Assembly (NCBI RefSeq): GCF_001428065.1
Contig: NZ_LMSE01000002.1
Span: 320,924-384,923, forward strand
From: Nostocoides sp. Soil756
Lineage (GTDB): Bacteria > Actinomycetota > Actinomycetes > Actinomycetales > Dermatophilaceae
Reading direction: 5' to 3'
Length of the DNA: 64,000 bases
The notes below the pieces were generated by a model. That model was given only the letters and a program-made list of their open reading frames with translations. It made no database searches and was not told the DNA's origin. Within the stretch, counting starts at the first letter, position 1; each line of letters begins with the position of its first letter. Shown piece by piece: positions 27,680-35,182 of this stretch. A program made the translations under genes and the position numbers.

Positions 27680-27691
27680 GACAGCGCTGTC
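27680..27691. promoter_or_regulatory. LacI-type operator 1
   Basis: Perfect 12-bp palindrome GACAGCGCTGTC, followed by AAC as in operator 2. It lies 22 bases upstream of the pfkB start codon on the minus strand, just before its Shine-Dalgarno, where a bound repressor would block transcription. A minus-strand TTGACA is embedded in it. Confidence 0.75.
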
Positions 27692-27706
27692 AACCTGCGC
27701 CGGACC

Positions 27707-27735
27707 TTGTCCCTGCGTCCGGTATCCCGTACCGT
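27707..27735 (+). promoter_or_regulatory. Promoter for the plus-strand aldolase gene
   Basis: TTGTCC (27707-27712), a 17-base spacer and TACCGT (27730-27735), eight bases before the ATG at 27744: a well-spaced promoter that would give an almost leaderless mRNA. It is flanked by the two LacI-type operators. Confidence 0.6.
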
Positions 27736-27743
27736 AAGGCGAC

Positions 27744-28775
27744 ATGACAGCGCTGTCAACACCCCGCGTCCCCCGTCCCTCCACCCTCGGCCTGCACCGC
27801 CGCCTCTCGCGCATCTGCGACGCCTCCGGCCACATCCGCACGATGGCCATCGACCACCCCGAGAACTACCTCAAGCTCTTCGACGCCGACCTCGACGCCG
27901 TCAGCTTCGAGGAGGTCGTCGAGTCCAAGCTCGACATGGTCCGGGCGCTCGCGGGCCACGCCACCTCGGTCCTGCTCGACCCGGTGTGGAGCTTCGGGCA
28001 GGCCATCGCGGCCGGCGCGGTCCCCGGCGACGTGGGTCTCATCAGCGGGATCGAGGCGCTCTACTACCAGCCCGACAGTGCCGTCGGCTTCGACACCGAG
28101 CTGCGGCTGCGCCCGGGCTGGGACCCCGCCGTGCTGGCGACCCTCGGCGCCGACGCCGCCAAGCTCGTGGTCTTCCACCGCGAGGACCAGGACGAGGCGG
28201 TCGTGGCCCAGCAGCACGCCGTCGTGGCCGAGGCCGCCGCCCGGTGCCACGCGCACCAGATGCCGCTGGTCGTCGAGCCGCTGTGGTTCCCGGTGGGCGA
28301 CGAGGACACCGCCGACCCGGCCGTGCGTGCGATGCGCCGCAGCAGCGTCCTGGCCTCGGCGCACTCCTTCCGGGCCGCGGGCGCCGACATCATGAAGGTC
28401 GAGTTCCCGGTGCTCGACCTCGAGGACCTCGACGCCGCCCACGAGGCGTGCGCCGCGCTCGACGAAGCCGTCGACGGGCCGTGGGTGCTGCTCAGCGCCG
28501 GCGTCACCTACGAGGGCTTCCGCACCCAGCTCGACATCGCGGCCGACCACGGCTGCAGCGGGTTCATGGCCGGGCGGGCCATCTGGGGCGACGCCGTCGG
28601 CCGGTTGGACGCCGACCAGCGCCGCGCCGGCGCCGACCTCGCGGCCCGCCGCCTCGACGAGCTGGCCTCGCTGCTCGAGGGCCGCGGGGCCCCCGCCTAC
28701 GTGCCGGTCGACCCGTCCGAGGTCGCCGCGCTCGTCGGGCCCGAGTGGTACCGCACCGCCGGCTCCGGGGAGTGA
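27744..28775 (+). CDS. Class I aldolase, LacD/YihT-like (second paralogue)
   Basis: 343 residues, distantly related to the aldolase at 23363. MAIDHPENYLKLFD replaces the usual DQR signature, IMKVEFPV carries the probable Schiff-base lysine, and WVLLSAGVTYEGF and GCSGFMAGRAIWGDAVG form the phosphate-binding end. The C-terminus extends ~40 residues beyond the paralogue. ATG at 27744 lies inside operator 2, so LacI would sit on the start codon. It is coupled by a 4-bp overlap to the P-loop kinase gene. Expected to cleave a phosphorylated ketose or sugar acid; the substrate is unknown. Confidence 0.78.
   Translation: MTALSTPRVPRPSTLGLHRRLSRICDASGHIRTMAIDHPENYLKLFDADLDAVSFEEVVESKLDMVRALAGHATSVLLDPVWSFGQAIAAGAVPGDVGLISGIEALYYQPDSAVGFDTELRLRPGWDPAVLATLGADAAKLVVFHREDQDEAVVAQQHAVVAEAAARCHAHQMPLVVEPLWFPVGDEDTADPAVRAMRRSSVLASAHSFRAAGADIMKVEFPVLDLEDLDAAHEACAALDEAVDGPWVLLSAGVTYEGFRTQLDIAADHGCSGFMAGRAIWGDAVGRLDADQRRAGADLAARRLDELASLLEGRGAPAYVPVDPSEVAALVGPEWYRTAGSGE
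27746..27757. promoter_or_regulatory. LacI-type operator 2 (inside the aldolase start)
   Basis: Second exact copy of GACAGCGCTGTC, again followed by AAC, 66 bp from operator 1 and beginning at the G of the ATG at 27744. The first codons of the aldolase encode the operator, so its protein sequence MTALST is partly dictated by the site. Spacing allows one LacI tetramer to bridge both operators. Confidence 0.75.
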
Positions 28776-29368
28776 ACGAGGCCCCCGCCGGCGCCGGGCG
28801 GCTGCTCTGTGTCGGCGGGGCGCCCGGAGCGGGCAAGACCACGGTCGGGGCGCTCGTCGCCCGAGCCGCCCGGGCGGCCGTGGTCGACCTCGACAGCGTG
28901 ACCACGGCGCTGGTGGAGGCGGTGGCCGCGGGGCTCGGCGAGGACGCCGACCTGGACGCGCCCCGGTACGCCGCCTTGCGGGGGGCGCGCTATGCCTGCC
29001 TCGATGCCGTGGTGGGCGACTGCCTGCGGGCGGGCTCGGACGTCGTGGCCGTGGCCCCCTTCACCCGGGAGGCCGCCGACGCCCGCGCCTGGCGGGACCG
29101 GGGCCGCGCCCTCGGTGCCGCGTCGGTGACCCTGGTCTGGCTCGACCTCGACCCCGGGGTGGCCGCCGCGCGCGCGGCAGCCCGGGGAGCACCCCGCGAC
29201 CTCGCCAAGGCGGGGCGACCACCGGCCACGGCAGCGGCGGCGCCGACGCCGGCACCGAGCGCGGCGTCGGTCGACCGGGGCGGGTTCGACCTCGTCCTGG
29301 ACGCCGCGGCGGGGCTGCCCGACGAGCTCGCCGCACGCGTGCTCGCCCGGTGGGCGCCCGCGGCCTGA
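28772..29368 (+). CDS. P-loop kinase/AAA-type ATPase, probably small-molecule kinase
   Basis: 198 residues with a Walker A GGAPGAGKTT near residue 15-24, an acidic DLDSVTTAL that could be the kinase DxD-like region, and a Walker-B-like VTLVWLDLD. Similar to the gluconate/shikimate-kinase-like P-loop proteins. GTG start overlaps the aldolase stop by 4 bp, so it belongs to the divergent arm of the sugar locus and may phosphorylate a sugar or sugar acid. The C-terminal third is Ala/Pro-rich. Assignment beyond a P-loop kinase is a guess. Confidence 0.65.
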   Translation: MNEAPAGAGRLLCVGGAPGAGKTTVGALVARAARAAVVDLDSVTTALVEAVAAGLGEDADLDAPRYAALRGARYACLDAVVGDCLRAGSDVVAVAPFTREAADARAWRDRGRALGAASVTLVWLDLDPGVAAARAAARGAPRDLAKAGRPPATAAAAPTPAPSAASVDRGGFDLVLDAAAGLPDELAARVLARWAPAA

Positions 29369-29392
29369 GCGGTCGGTGGCACGATGGCGCCC

Positions 29393-30253
29393 ATGAGCGA
29401 CGAGGCGGTCGACCGGGCCCAGCGCGCGGTGGAGGAGGGCGTCTCCCGCGACTTCAGCACGGCGATGTCCTACGGCGCCTACCTCGACCTCGACACCCTG
29501 CTCTCGGCGCAGCACCCGCGCAGCGAGCCGGTGCAGCACGACGAGCTGCTGTTCATCGTGCAGCACCAGGTGTCCGAGCTGTGGCTCAAGCTGCTCCTGC
29601 ACGAGCTGCGTTCGGCGCGAGCGCTGTTCGCATCCGACGAGCTGGGCCCGGCGCTGAAGCGCCTGGCGCGGGTGAAGCACGTGCAGCGTCAGCTCGTCGA
29701 GATGTGGGACGTGCTGGCCACGCTGACGCCCAGCGAGTACGCGCAGATCCGGCCGTTCCTCGCGACCAGCTCGGGCTTCCAGAGCGAGCAGTACCGGGCC
29801 GTCGAGTTCCTGCTGGGCAACAAGAACGCCGAGATGCTGCGCGTCTTCGAGCACGACGCCCGGGCGCACCGCGGCCTCGAGGCGCTGCTGAACGAACCGA
29901 CGCTCTACGACGAGCTGCTGCGGCTGCTGGCGCGGCGCGGCTACCCGGTGCCGGCCGAGGTGCTCGGGCGTGACGTCAGTCTGCCGTACCGGCTGGTGCC
30001 GGCGCTGGTCGACGTGTTCGCCGCGGTCTACGCCGCACCCGCCGAGCACTGGGGGGTCTACGAGACCTGCGAGGAGCTCGTCGACGTCGAAGACCTGTTC
30101 CAGCAGTGGCGGTTCCGGCACCTGCAGGTGGTCACCCGCACCATCGGGCACAAGGTCGGCACCGGCGGCTCGAGCGGCGTCGACTTCCTGCGCCGCGCGC
30201 TGGACCTGACGTTCTTCCCCGAGCTGTACGAGGTCCGCACCCGCGTCGGCTGA
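29393..30253 (+). CDS. kynA: Tryptophan 2,3-dioxygenase
   Basis: Heme enzyme opening the indole ring of tryptophan to N-formylkynurenine. 286 residues. Signatures are YLDLDTLLSAQHP, DELLFIVQHQVSELWLKLLLHEL (substrate and heme pocket), QFSSGFQS-like TSSGFQSEQYR and the proximal histidine in FRHLQVVTRTIGHKVGTGGSSG. ATG at 29393 is preceded by CACGAT at 7 bases; ATG at 29384 is the alternative. It is 24 bases after the P-loop kinase gene, and no kynureninase or formamidase lies nearby. A long palindrome begins 17 bases after its stop. Confidence 0.95.
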   Translation: MSDEAVDRAQRAVEEGVSRDFSTAMSYGAYLDLDTLLSAQHPRSEPVQHDELLFIVQHQVSELWLKLLLHELRSARALFASDELGPALKRLARVKHVQRQLVEMWDVLATLTPSEYAQIRPFLATSSGFQSEQYRAVEFLLGNKNAEMLRVFEHDARAHRGLEALLNEPTLYDELLRLLARRGYPVPAEVLGRDVSLPYRLVPALVDVFAAVYAAPAEHWGVYETCEELVDVEDLFQQWRFRHLQVVTRTIGHKVGTGGSSGVDFLRRALDLTFFPELYEVRTRVG

Positions 30254-30269
30254 GCCCCGGCCCCCTCCC

Positions 30270-30319
30270 CGAACGTGTGTGAAGAGCGCCGGGATACCGG
30301 CGTTCTTCACACACGTTCG
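30270..30319. repeat. Palindromic intergenic element, copy 1 (probable terminator)
   Basis: 25-base arms with two mismatches (one would be a G-U wobble in RNA) around GATA. The outer stem CGAACGTGTGTGAA / TTCACACACGTTCG is shared with the element at 45484, while the inner stem differs. It sits between kynA (stop 30253) and the PfkB gene (start 30345), where it can act as a terminator. Confidence 0.75.
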
Positions 30320-30344
30320 CGGATGGCCTCACTAGGGTCGGCGC

Positions 30345-31271
30345 ATGGCTCCCCGCGTCATCCACACCGCCCAGGCTCTCGTCGACGCGGTGATGGAGGT
30401 CCCGGCCCTGCCCCGCCGCGGCGGCAACGTGATGGCCACGTCCTACCAGCGCTACGCCGGCGGCGCGGTCACCATCCTGCTGGCCGCCGCCCGCTCGGGT
30501 GCCCACGCCGTGCACGCCGGCGCCGTGGGCACCGGGGCCAACGGCGACCTCGTCCGCGAGCGGCTCGGCGCCGACGGGGTCGAGCTGTCGGCGCCGCCGG
30601 TCGAGGACCAGGACACCGGTGTCTGCGTGGTGCTCGTCGAGCCCGGCGCCGAGCGCACCTTCGTCACCACCCAGGGCGCCGAGCGTCGCATCAGCGTCGC
30701 GTCGCTCGCGACCAGCGCCCCGGTGGCCGGCGACCTCGTGTGCGTGAGCGGCTACTCGCTCGTCGGAGCCACCCGCGACCCGCTGGTGACGTGGCTGGGC
30801 TCGCTGCCAGACGACGTCGTGGTGGTGCTCGACCCGGGGGCGACCTTCGCCGAGGTCCCGGCCGGGATCCGCGACGCGGTCCTGGCCCGCACCCGGGTCT
30901 GGACCGGTAACGCCGAGGAGTCGGCCGCACTGGCCGGTGTCGACGGCATCCAGGAGTCGGCCGAGATCCTCGAAGGGCTGCTGTCGGACGGCGCGGTCGT
31001 CATCGTGCGCGACGGCCCCCGAGGCTGCCTGGTGCGCGAGCACGGGGACGCCCGCTTCCTGCCCGGTCACCCCCGCCGCCCGGTCGACACCAACGGCGCC
31101 GGCGACACGCACACCGGCGTGCTGCTCGCCGAGCGCACGGTCGGTGCGAGCTGGGTCGACGCCGCCGTGCGAGCCAACGCCGCGGCCGCCATCAAGGTCA
31201 CCCGCCGTGGGCCCGACACCGCACCGACCCGCGACGAGATCGACGCGTTCCTGGCTCGCGCCGGCTCCTGA
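30345..31271 (+). CDS. PfkB/ribokinase-family carbohydrate kinase
   Basis: 308 residues. The substrate-binding N-terminus has GGNVMATSYQRYAGGAV, then ATP-site and anion-hole residues in DTNGAGDTHTGVLL (catalytic Asp near 252). More like ribokinase/YegV-type nucleoside or sugar kinases than like the phosphofructokinase-type PfkB at 26708. ATG at 30345 with TAGGGT six bases upstream, so a leaderless monocistronic start just after the palindromic element. Substrate unknown; not clearly part of the sugar locus. Confidence 0.8.
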   Translation: MAPRVIHTAQALVDAVMEVPALPRRGGNVMATSYQRYAGGAVTILLAAARSGAHAVHAGAVGTGANGDLVRERLGADGVELSAPPVEDQDTGVCVVLVEPGAERTFVTTQGAERRISVASLATSAPVAGDLVCVSGYSLVGATRDPLVTWLGSLPDDVVVVLDPGATFAEVPAGIRDAVLARTRVWTGNAEESAALAGVDGIQESAEILEGLLSDGAVVIVRDGPRGCLVREHGDARFLPGHPRRPVDTNGAGDTHTGVLLAERTVGASWVDAAVRANAAAAIKVTRRGPDTAPTRDEIDAFLARAGS

Positions 31272-31304
31272 GTGGGCCGACGGGGCGTGCCTAGACTGGC
31301 GGCC

Positions 31305-31751
31305 GTGACCACTGCGGACGCCCTCGAGCAGCAGCGCAGCCTCTACGGCGCGCCGCTGGCCGAGCTCGCCGCCGAGGCGACCGGCGCGCTCGGCCTCACC
31401 CAGGGCCGGCTGGCCGAGGTCCTCGGGTTGTCGGCGCCGATGCTCTCGCAACTGGTCGGGGGTCAACGCGTCAAGATCGGCAACCCCGCAGTCGTGCACC
31501 GGCTCCAGGCCGTCCTGGCGCTGGCGCGGCAGGGCGGCCTGTCCAGGGACGTCGTCGCCGACCGTCTCGACGAGATCCGGGCCGAGCAGCCGACCCTCAC
31601 CGGCGACCCGGCCGCCGCCGCCGTCGTCGCCGCGCGGGCGCTGGGGCGCGTCCTGGCCGCCGACGACCTGCGCACGGCCGCCGACCAGGTGACGTCGCCC
31701 GCGGTCGCGGCCCTGCTCCGCCAGGCCGCGGACCTGAACGCCCGTGGGTGA
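31305..31751 (+). CDS. XRE-type helix-turn-helix protein
   Basis: 148 residues. HTH near 28-60: LTQGRLAEVLGLSAPMLSQLVGGQRVKIGNP, a Cro/CI-like fold; the rest is helical and Ala-rich with no recognised domain. GTG at 31305 with TAGACT seven bases upstream indicates a leaderless mRNA. Its end overlaps the start of the Ser/Thr kinase gene by 8 bp, so the two are a coupled pair; the HTH protein could be a target or regulator linked to the kinase. Confidence 0.78.
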   Translation: MTTADALEQQRSLYGAPLAELAAEATGALGLTQGRLAEVLGLSAPMLSQLVGGQRVKIGNPAVVHRLQAVLALARQGGLSRDVVADRLDEIRAEQPTLTGDPAAAAVVAARALGRVLAADDLRTAADQVTSPAVAALLRQAADLNARG

Positions 31752-33093
31752 GGTCTTCGCCGGCCGGTACGAGCTGCTCGACCTGCTGGGGCACGGAGGC
31801 ATGGGTTCGGTCTGGCGGGTGTGGGACCACCGCGAGGAGCGGGTCGTGGCGGCCAAGGTCCTCACCCAGTCCGATGCCGTGTCGCTGCTGCGCTTCGTCC
31901 GCGAGCAGGCCGTGCGGGTGCGGCATCCCCACGTCCTGACCCCGCTCGGCTGGGCGGGGGAGGACGACCGGGTCCTGTTCACCATGCCGGTGGTGGACGG
32001 CGGCTCGGCGGCCACGCTGGTGGGGGACCACGGGCCCCTGCCGCCGCTCCTCGTCGCCGAGCTGCTGCGCCAGCTGCTCTCGGCCCTGGAGTCGGTGCAC
32101 GGCGCCGGCATCGTGCATCGCGACGTCAAACCGGCCAACCTCCTGCTCGTCGCCACCGGGACGGGGCGCCCGCACGCGCTGCTCACCGACTTCGGGATCG
32201 CGGTCGACGAGCGGGGCCCGCGCTTCACCCGCGGGGGCGGCGTCACTGGCACCACCGGCTACATCGCGCCCGAGGCCGAGCTGGGCGCCGAGCCCACGCC
32301 GGCGGTCGACCTCTACGCCGCCGGCCAGGTGGCTCGGGCCCTCCTCACGGGGATGCGGCCGTCGGAGCCGGCCGCCCGGACCCTGCCCGCGGAGACTCCC
32401 CAGGCCCTGCACGCGCTCGTCACCGCCCTCACCGACCCCGACCCCCGGCGCCGGCCCGCCACGGCGCGGGCGGCCGCCGCGCTGCTCGAGGACCCCGTCC
32501 TTGCGTGGTCCGATGCCGCGATGGGCGACGTCGACGTCTTCGCGCACGTGCCGCCGATGAGCGATCGCCCGCAGCTGCTCGTCCCGCCCTCGGACGACCT
32601 CCCGACGCGGGTGCGCCCGGTGGTGGCGTCCGGGTCCGGGTCCGGGGCCGTCACCGCGGCCGCCGACCGGATGGCGGGAACCCGCGACGGCGAGGCGCCT
32701 GCGCGTCCCCCGTCCGTGGTCTCCCCGCGGGGTGTGCGCCGGGCGGCCGCCGTCGTGGGTGCGGCGTTGTTGCTGGCCGCGGGCTCGCTCGCCTGGGCCG
32801 CCCTCGGGCCCGACGGCGGGCCGGATACCGGGGCGCCGTCACCTGCGACCTCGGCCGCCCCGACCGCCAGCCCGTCGGCGACCGCGTCCGCGACGCCGCT
32901 GCCGTCAGCGTCGCGCACGCCCGCCCCGTCGGATTCTCCCGGCGGTGTCGACGTGGGCGTCGTGGTCGTGCGGGTGGGGCAGCCGTGCTCGTTCAGCGAT
33001 GTCGGGTTGCGAGAAGAGACGCTCGGCGGCGAGCCGGTGGTCTGCCGTCTGCGGAGTGACGGCAGCTACGCGTGGGACCCGCCCGGCGGCTGA
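31744..33093 (+). CDS. Membrane serine/threonine protein kinase (PknB-like, without PASTA)
   Basis: 449 residues. Kinase domain 8-255: GHGGMGSVW (ATP loop), Lys38 in VAAKVL, HRDVKPAN (Asp127), DFG 149-151 and a short activation loop ending GTTGYIAPEAE. All catalytic residues are present. A juxtamembrane linker leads to one transmembrane helix at ~334-354, a Pro/Ser/Thr-rich stalk, and a ~55-residue extracellular end with two Cys that could form a disulfide (QPCSF, VVCRL). GTG start overlaps the HTH gene. Its 3' end overlaps the convergent VWA gene by 28 bp. Confidence 0.9.
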   Translation: MGEVFAGRYELLDLLGHGGMGSVWRVWDHREERVVAAKVLTQSDAVSLLRFVREQAVRVRHPHVLTPLGWAGEDDRVLFTMPVVDGGSAATLVGDHGPLPPLLVAELLRQLLSALESVHGAGIVHRDVKPANLLLVATGTGRPHALLTDFGIAVDERGPRFTRGGGVTGTTGYIAPEAELGAEPTPAVDLYAAGQVARALLTGMRPSEPAARTLPAETPQALHALVTALTDPDPRRRPATARAAAALLEDPVLAWSDAAMGDVDVFAHVPPMSDRPQLLVPPSDDLPTRVRPVVASGSGSGAVTAAADRMAGTRDGEAPARPPSVVSPRGVRRAAAVVGAALLLAAGSLAWAALGPDGGPDTGAPSPATSAAPTASPSATASATPLPSASRTPAPSDSPGGVDVGVVVVRVGQPCSFSDVGLREETLGGEPVVCRLRSDGSYAWDPPGG

Positions 33094-35081
33094 CCCGCCG
33101 TCGGCCCGGTCGCGGCATCAGCCGGTCGGGCGCGGGGGTCCCGTCCGCGGCGCCGGGCGTACAGCACGCCCCCGGCCGCGAGCAGCACCGCCGCGGCAGC
33201 GCCGACCGCCCACGGCCAGGGTCCGGTGCCGTCGCTGGAGTCCGGCGCCCGGGAGGCGACCGGGGTCGGCGACACCGCGACCGACGGGGATGCCACCGGG
33301 GTGGGTGAGGCCGTGGCGTCGCCGCTCAGGTACTGCGGCACACCGGCCGGCTCGCCCTGGACGGTGACCCGGAGCCGCACGTCGACCGGTGCGGCGCTGT
33401 CCTGGCCGGGGGGCTCGGCCGTGCGGCCGAGGGCGAAGTAGTAGTAGCCCGCCAGCGACGCCTTGCGCAGGGTGACGTAGGAGTACCCCCTGCTGCCGGA
33501 GGCCTCGCGGTTGGCCCAGCGGACCTGGGGGGTGTACTCCGTGAGCTGGAGGGCGGAGGTCCCGGGTCCCAGCGAGCCCCCCGTGGGCGGCTCGCCGCCG
33601 ACCCGGCTGAGGGGGGCGCGGTCGGGAGCGAAGACGTCGAGGGCGAACCCGGTGTACGAGGTCGAGCCGAGTTCCAGCGTCTCACCGGGCTCGGGGACGT
33701 CGACGGTCAGGGCGGCCCGTTGGCCGAAGTCGAGGCGCACCCGGTAGAAGACCTGCTCGGCCGGCAGCACGGTGTCGCGGTAGGTGCCGGGGGCGAGGGT
33801 GACCGCATCCGAGAAGCCACCGCCGCCGACGACCCGGGTGCCCGCGCCGGAGGCGGGCGCGACCAGCGGGGACACCTCGGTCGGCTCGAGAGCTGGGGGC
33901 AGGGACCCGGGGTCGCGCACGGGCGGCTCCTCGATGACGAGGACCTCGACCGGGACCTCCCGGTCGGTTCCCTTGGGCCGCTCGACCGCGACCCGCAGGG
34001 TCGTGGCCGTCCGACAGGGGTCGTCGTCGCCGGCCTCCTCGGGCCCGTCGACGCGCACGTGCGCGACGACCGCCTCGGTGCGCCGACCGGGGTCGAAGCG
34101 CAAAGCGCTGTCGTGGGCGCAGACCCGGCCTTCGGGGGTGGTCACGTCGATGGCGAGGCGCTCGCTGGAGTACGACGCGGGGTCCGCAGGGGGGCGCGCG
34201 GTGACCGAGAACCGCAGGGTGGAGCCGGGGGTCCGCTGCACCTGGTAGTACCGAGGCGCCGTGGCCACCGCGAAGCTGTCGGTGTACTGGCCCGGCGTCA
34301 GCCGGGGGGCGGTCTCGGGCGTCGTCGCGGCGACCACCGGTGTCCCGCTGATGGTGAAGGGCCGCAGCGCCCGCTGCGACAGCTTGCCGAGCGAGGTGGC
34401 GAGCGCAGCGGCGTCCTCGGCGTCGTAGTAGGTGCCGCGGCCGGCCTCGGCGATGCACCGCAGCTGGGCGCGTGCCGCGGCGTCGACGCCGAAGCCCACG
34501 GTGTCGATCCGCAGGTCGATGCCGCCCGCCACGAGCTTCCTCACCGTGGGGCACGGGTCCGGGACGCACGACTCCTCACCGTCGGAGACCAGGACGATGG
34601 TGCGCTGGCCCGAGGGGCCGAGGTCGGCCAGCGCCTGCTGGAGGGAGTACGCGATGGGCGTCTCGCCCACGGCGTGGAACCGCCGGATGGCCGCGGTGAG
34701 CGCGGGCCGGTCGAGCGGGCCGACCGGGACGACGTTCTGGGTGTCGGCGCAGGCCGCCTTCGTGGGCTTGCCCCCGCTGTCGACGGTGGCCCCGTAGACG
34801 CGCAGCCCCACCTCGCTGTCGGCGGGCAGGGCCGCGACGACGGAGGTCAGGGCCTTCTTGGCGGCCTCGATCTTGGTCAGCCCGGACGGGTCGGCCTCCT
34901 GCATCGAGCCCGAGGCGTCGAGCATCAGCAGCAGCCGACCGGTACTGGGCTCGTCGGCCGGGCTCGGGGCCGCGGCGACGACCGTCGAGAGCAGGGTGAG
35001 CGTGGCGGCCAGCACCGCGAGACGGGCCGGGCGGGACGCTCGGGACGGGCGCGGGCGCGCCGACGCATGGCTGTGGGACAT
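33066..35081 (-). CDS. Secreted, membrane-anchored VWA-domain protein
   Basis: 671 residues. Signal peptide in the first ~43 residues, then a von Willebrand A domain (~48-235) with an intact MIDAS motif LDASGSM; a long beta-rich region with paired sugar-binding-like repeats (ATAPRYYQV, VFYRVRLDFG) follows. A Pro/Ser/Thr stalk leads to a C-terminal transmembrane helix (~630-650) and an Arg-rich stop-transfer end. The bulk is outside the cell. ATG start with GGGGAGGAT upstream. Tail-to-tail with the Ser/Thr kinase gene, overlapping by 28 bp. Probably an adhesion or metal-dependent protein-binding factor. Confidence 0.82.
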   Translation of the reverse strand: MSHSHASARPRPSRASRPARLAVLAATLTLLSTVVAAAPSPADEPSTGRLLLMLDASGSMQEADPSGLTKIEAAKKALTSVVAALPADSEVGLRVYGATVDSGGKPTKAACADTQNVVPVGPLDRPALTAAIRRFHAVGETPIAYSLQQALADLGPSGQRTIVLVSDGEESCVPDPCPTVRKLVAGGIDLRIDTVGFGVDAAARAQLRCIAEAGRGTYYDAEDAAALATSLGKLSQRALRPFTISGTPVVAATTPETAPRLTPGQYTDSFAVATAPRYYQVQRTPGSTLRFSVTARPPADPASYSSERLAIDVTTPEGRVCAHDSALRFDPGRRTEAVVAHVRVDGPEEAGDDDPCRTATTLRVAVERPKGTDREVPVEVLVIEEPPVRDPGSLPPALEPTEVSPLVAPASGAGTRVVGGGGFSDAVTLAPGTYRDTVLPAEQVFYRVRLDFGQRAALTVDVPEPGETLELGSTSYTGFALDVFAPDRAPLSRVGGEPPTGGSLGPGTSALQLTEYTPQVRWANREASGSRGYSYVTLRKASLAGYYYFALGRTAEPPGQDSAAPVDVRLRVTVQGEPAGVPQYLSGDATASPTPVASPSVAVSPTPVASRAPDSSDGTGPWPWAVGAAAAVLLAAGGVLYARRRGRDPRARPADAATGPTAGQPPGGSHA

Positions 35082-35098
35082 CGGATCCTCCCCTGTGT

Positions 35099-35134
35099 GT
35101 TCGCTATCGCAAATCTACTGTTCGCGATCGCGAG
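35099..35134. promoter_or_regulatory. Two repeats spaced 21 bp upstream of the VWA gene
   Basis: GTTCGCTATCGCAAA (35099-35113) and GTTCGCGATCGCGAG (35120-35134) start exactly 21 bp apart, i.e. on the same helix face. On the minus strand TTCATG-N17-TAGATT brackets the second copy as a plausible promoter for the VWA gene. Likely sites for an unidentified regulator. Confidence 0.45.
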
Positions 35135-35182
35135 CATGAACCCCAGGTGTGCCCCGTCAGCCTAGAGGCCCTCCCCACGGGC

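Noticed and set aside
27659-27743. Riboswitch or attenuator in the divergent sugar promoter
   Set aside because: The only strong symmetry is the 12-bp operator palindromes; the plus transcript is nearly leaderless and the minus leader is short, leaving no room for an aptamer.
20471-28775. Sulfoquinovose (sulfo-EMP) pathway
   Set aside because: Aldolases resemble YihT and a PfkB kinase is present, but no sulfoquinovosidase, sulfoquinovose isomerase or sulfolactaldehyde dehydrogenase/reductase is visible, and the FGGY kinase is unexplained. Kept only as one substrate to test.
34925-35137. Small 70-residue ORF overlapping the 5' end of the VWA gene
   Set aside because: It reads through the repeat region in another frame, has no Shine-Dalgarno or leaderless signal, and ends in Arg/Pro-rich shadow sequence.
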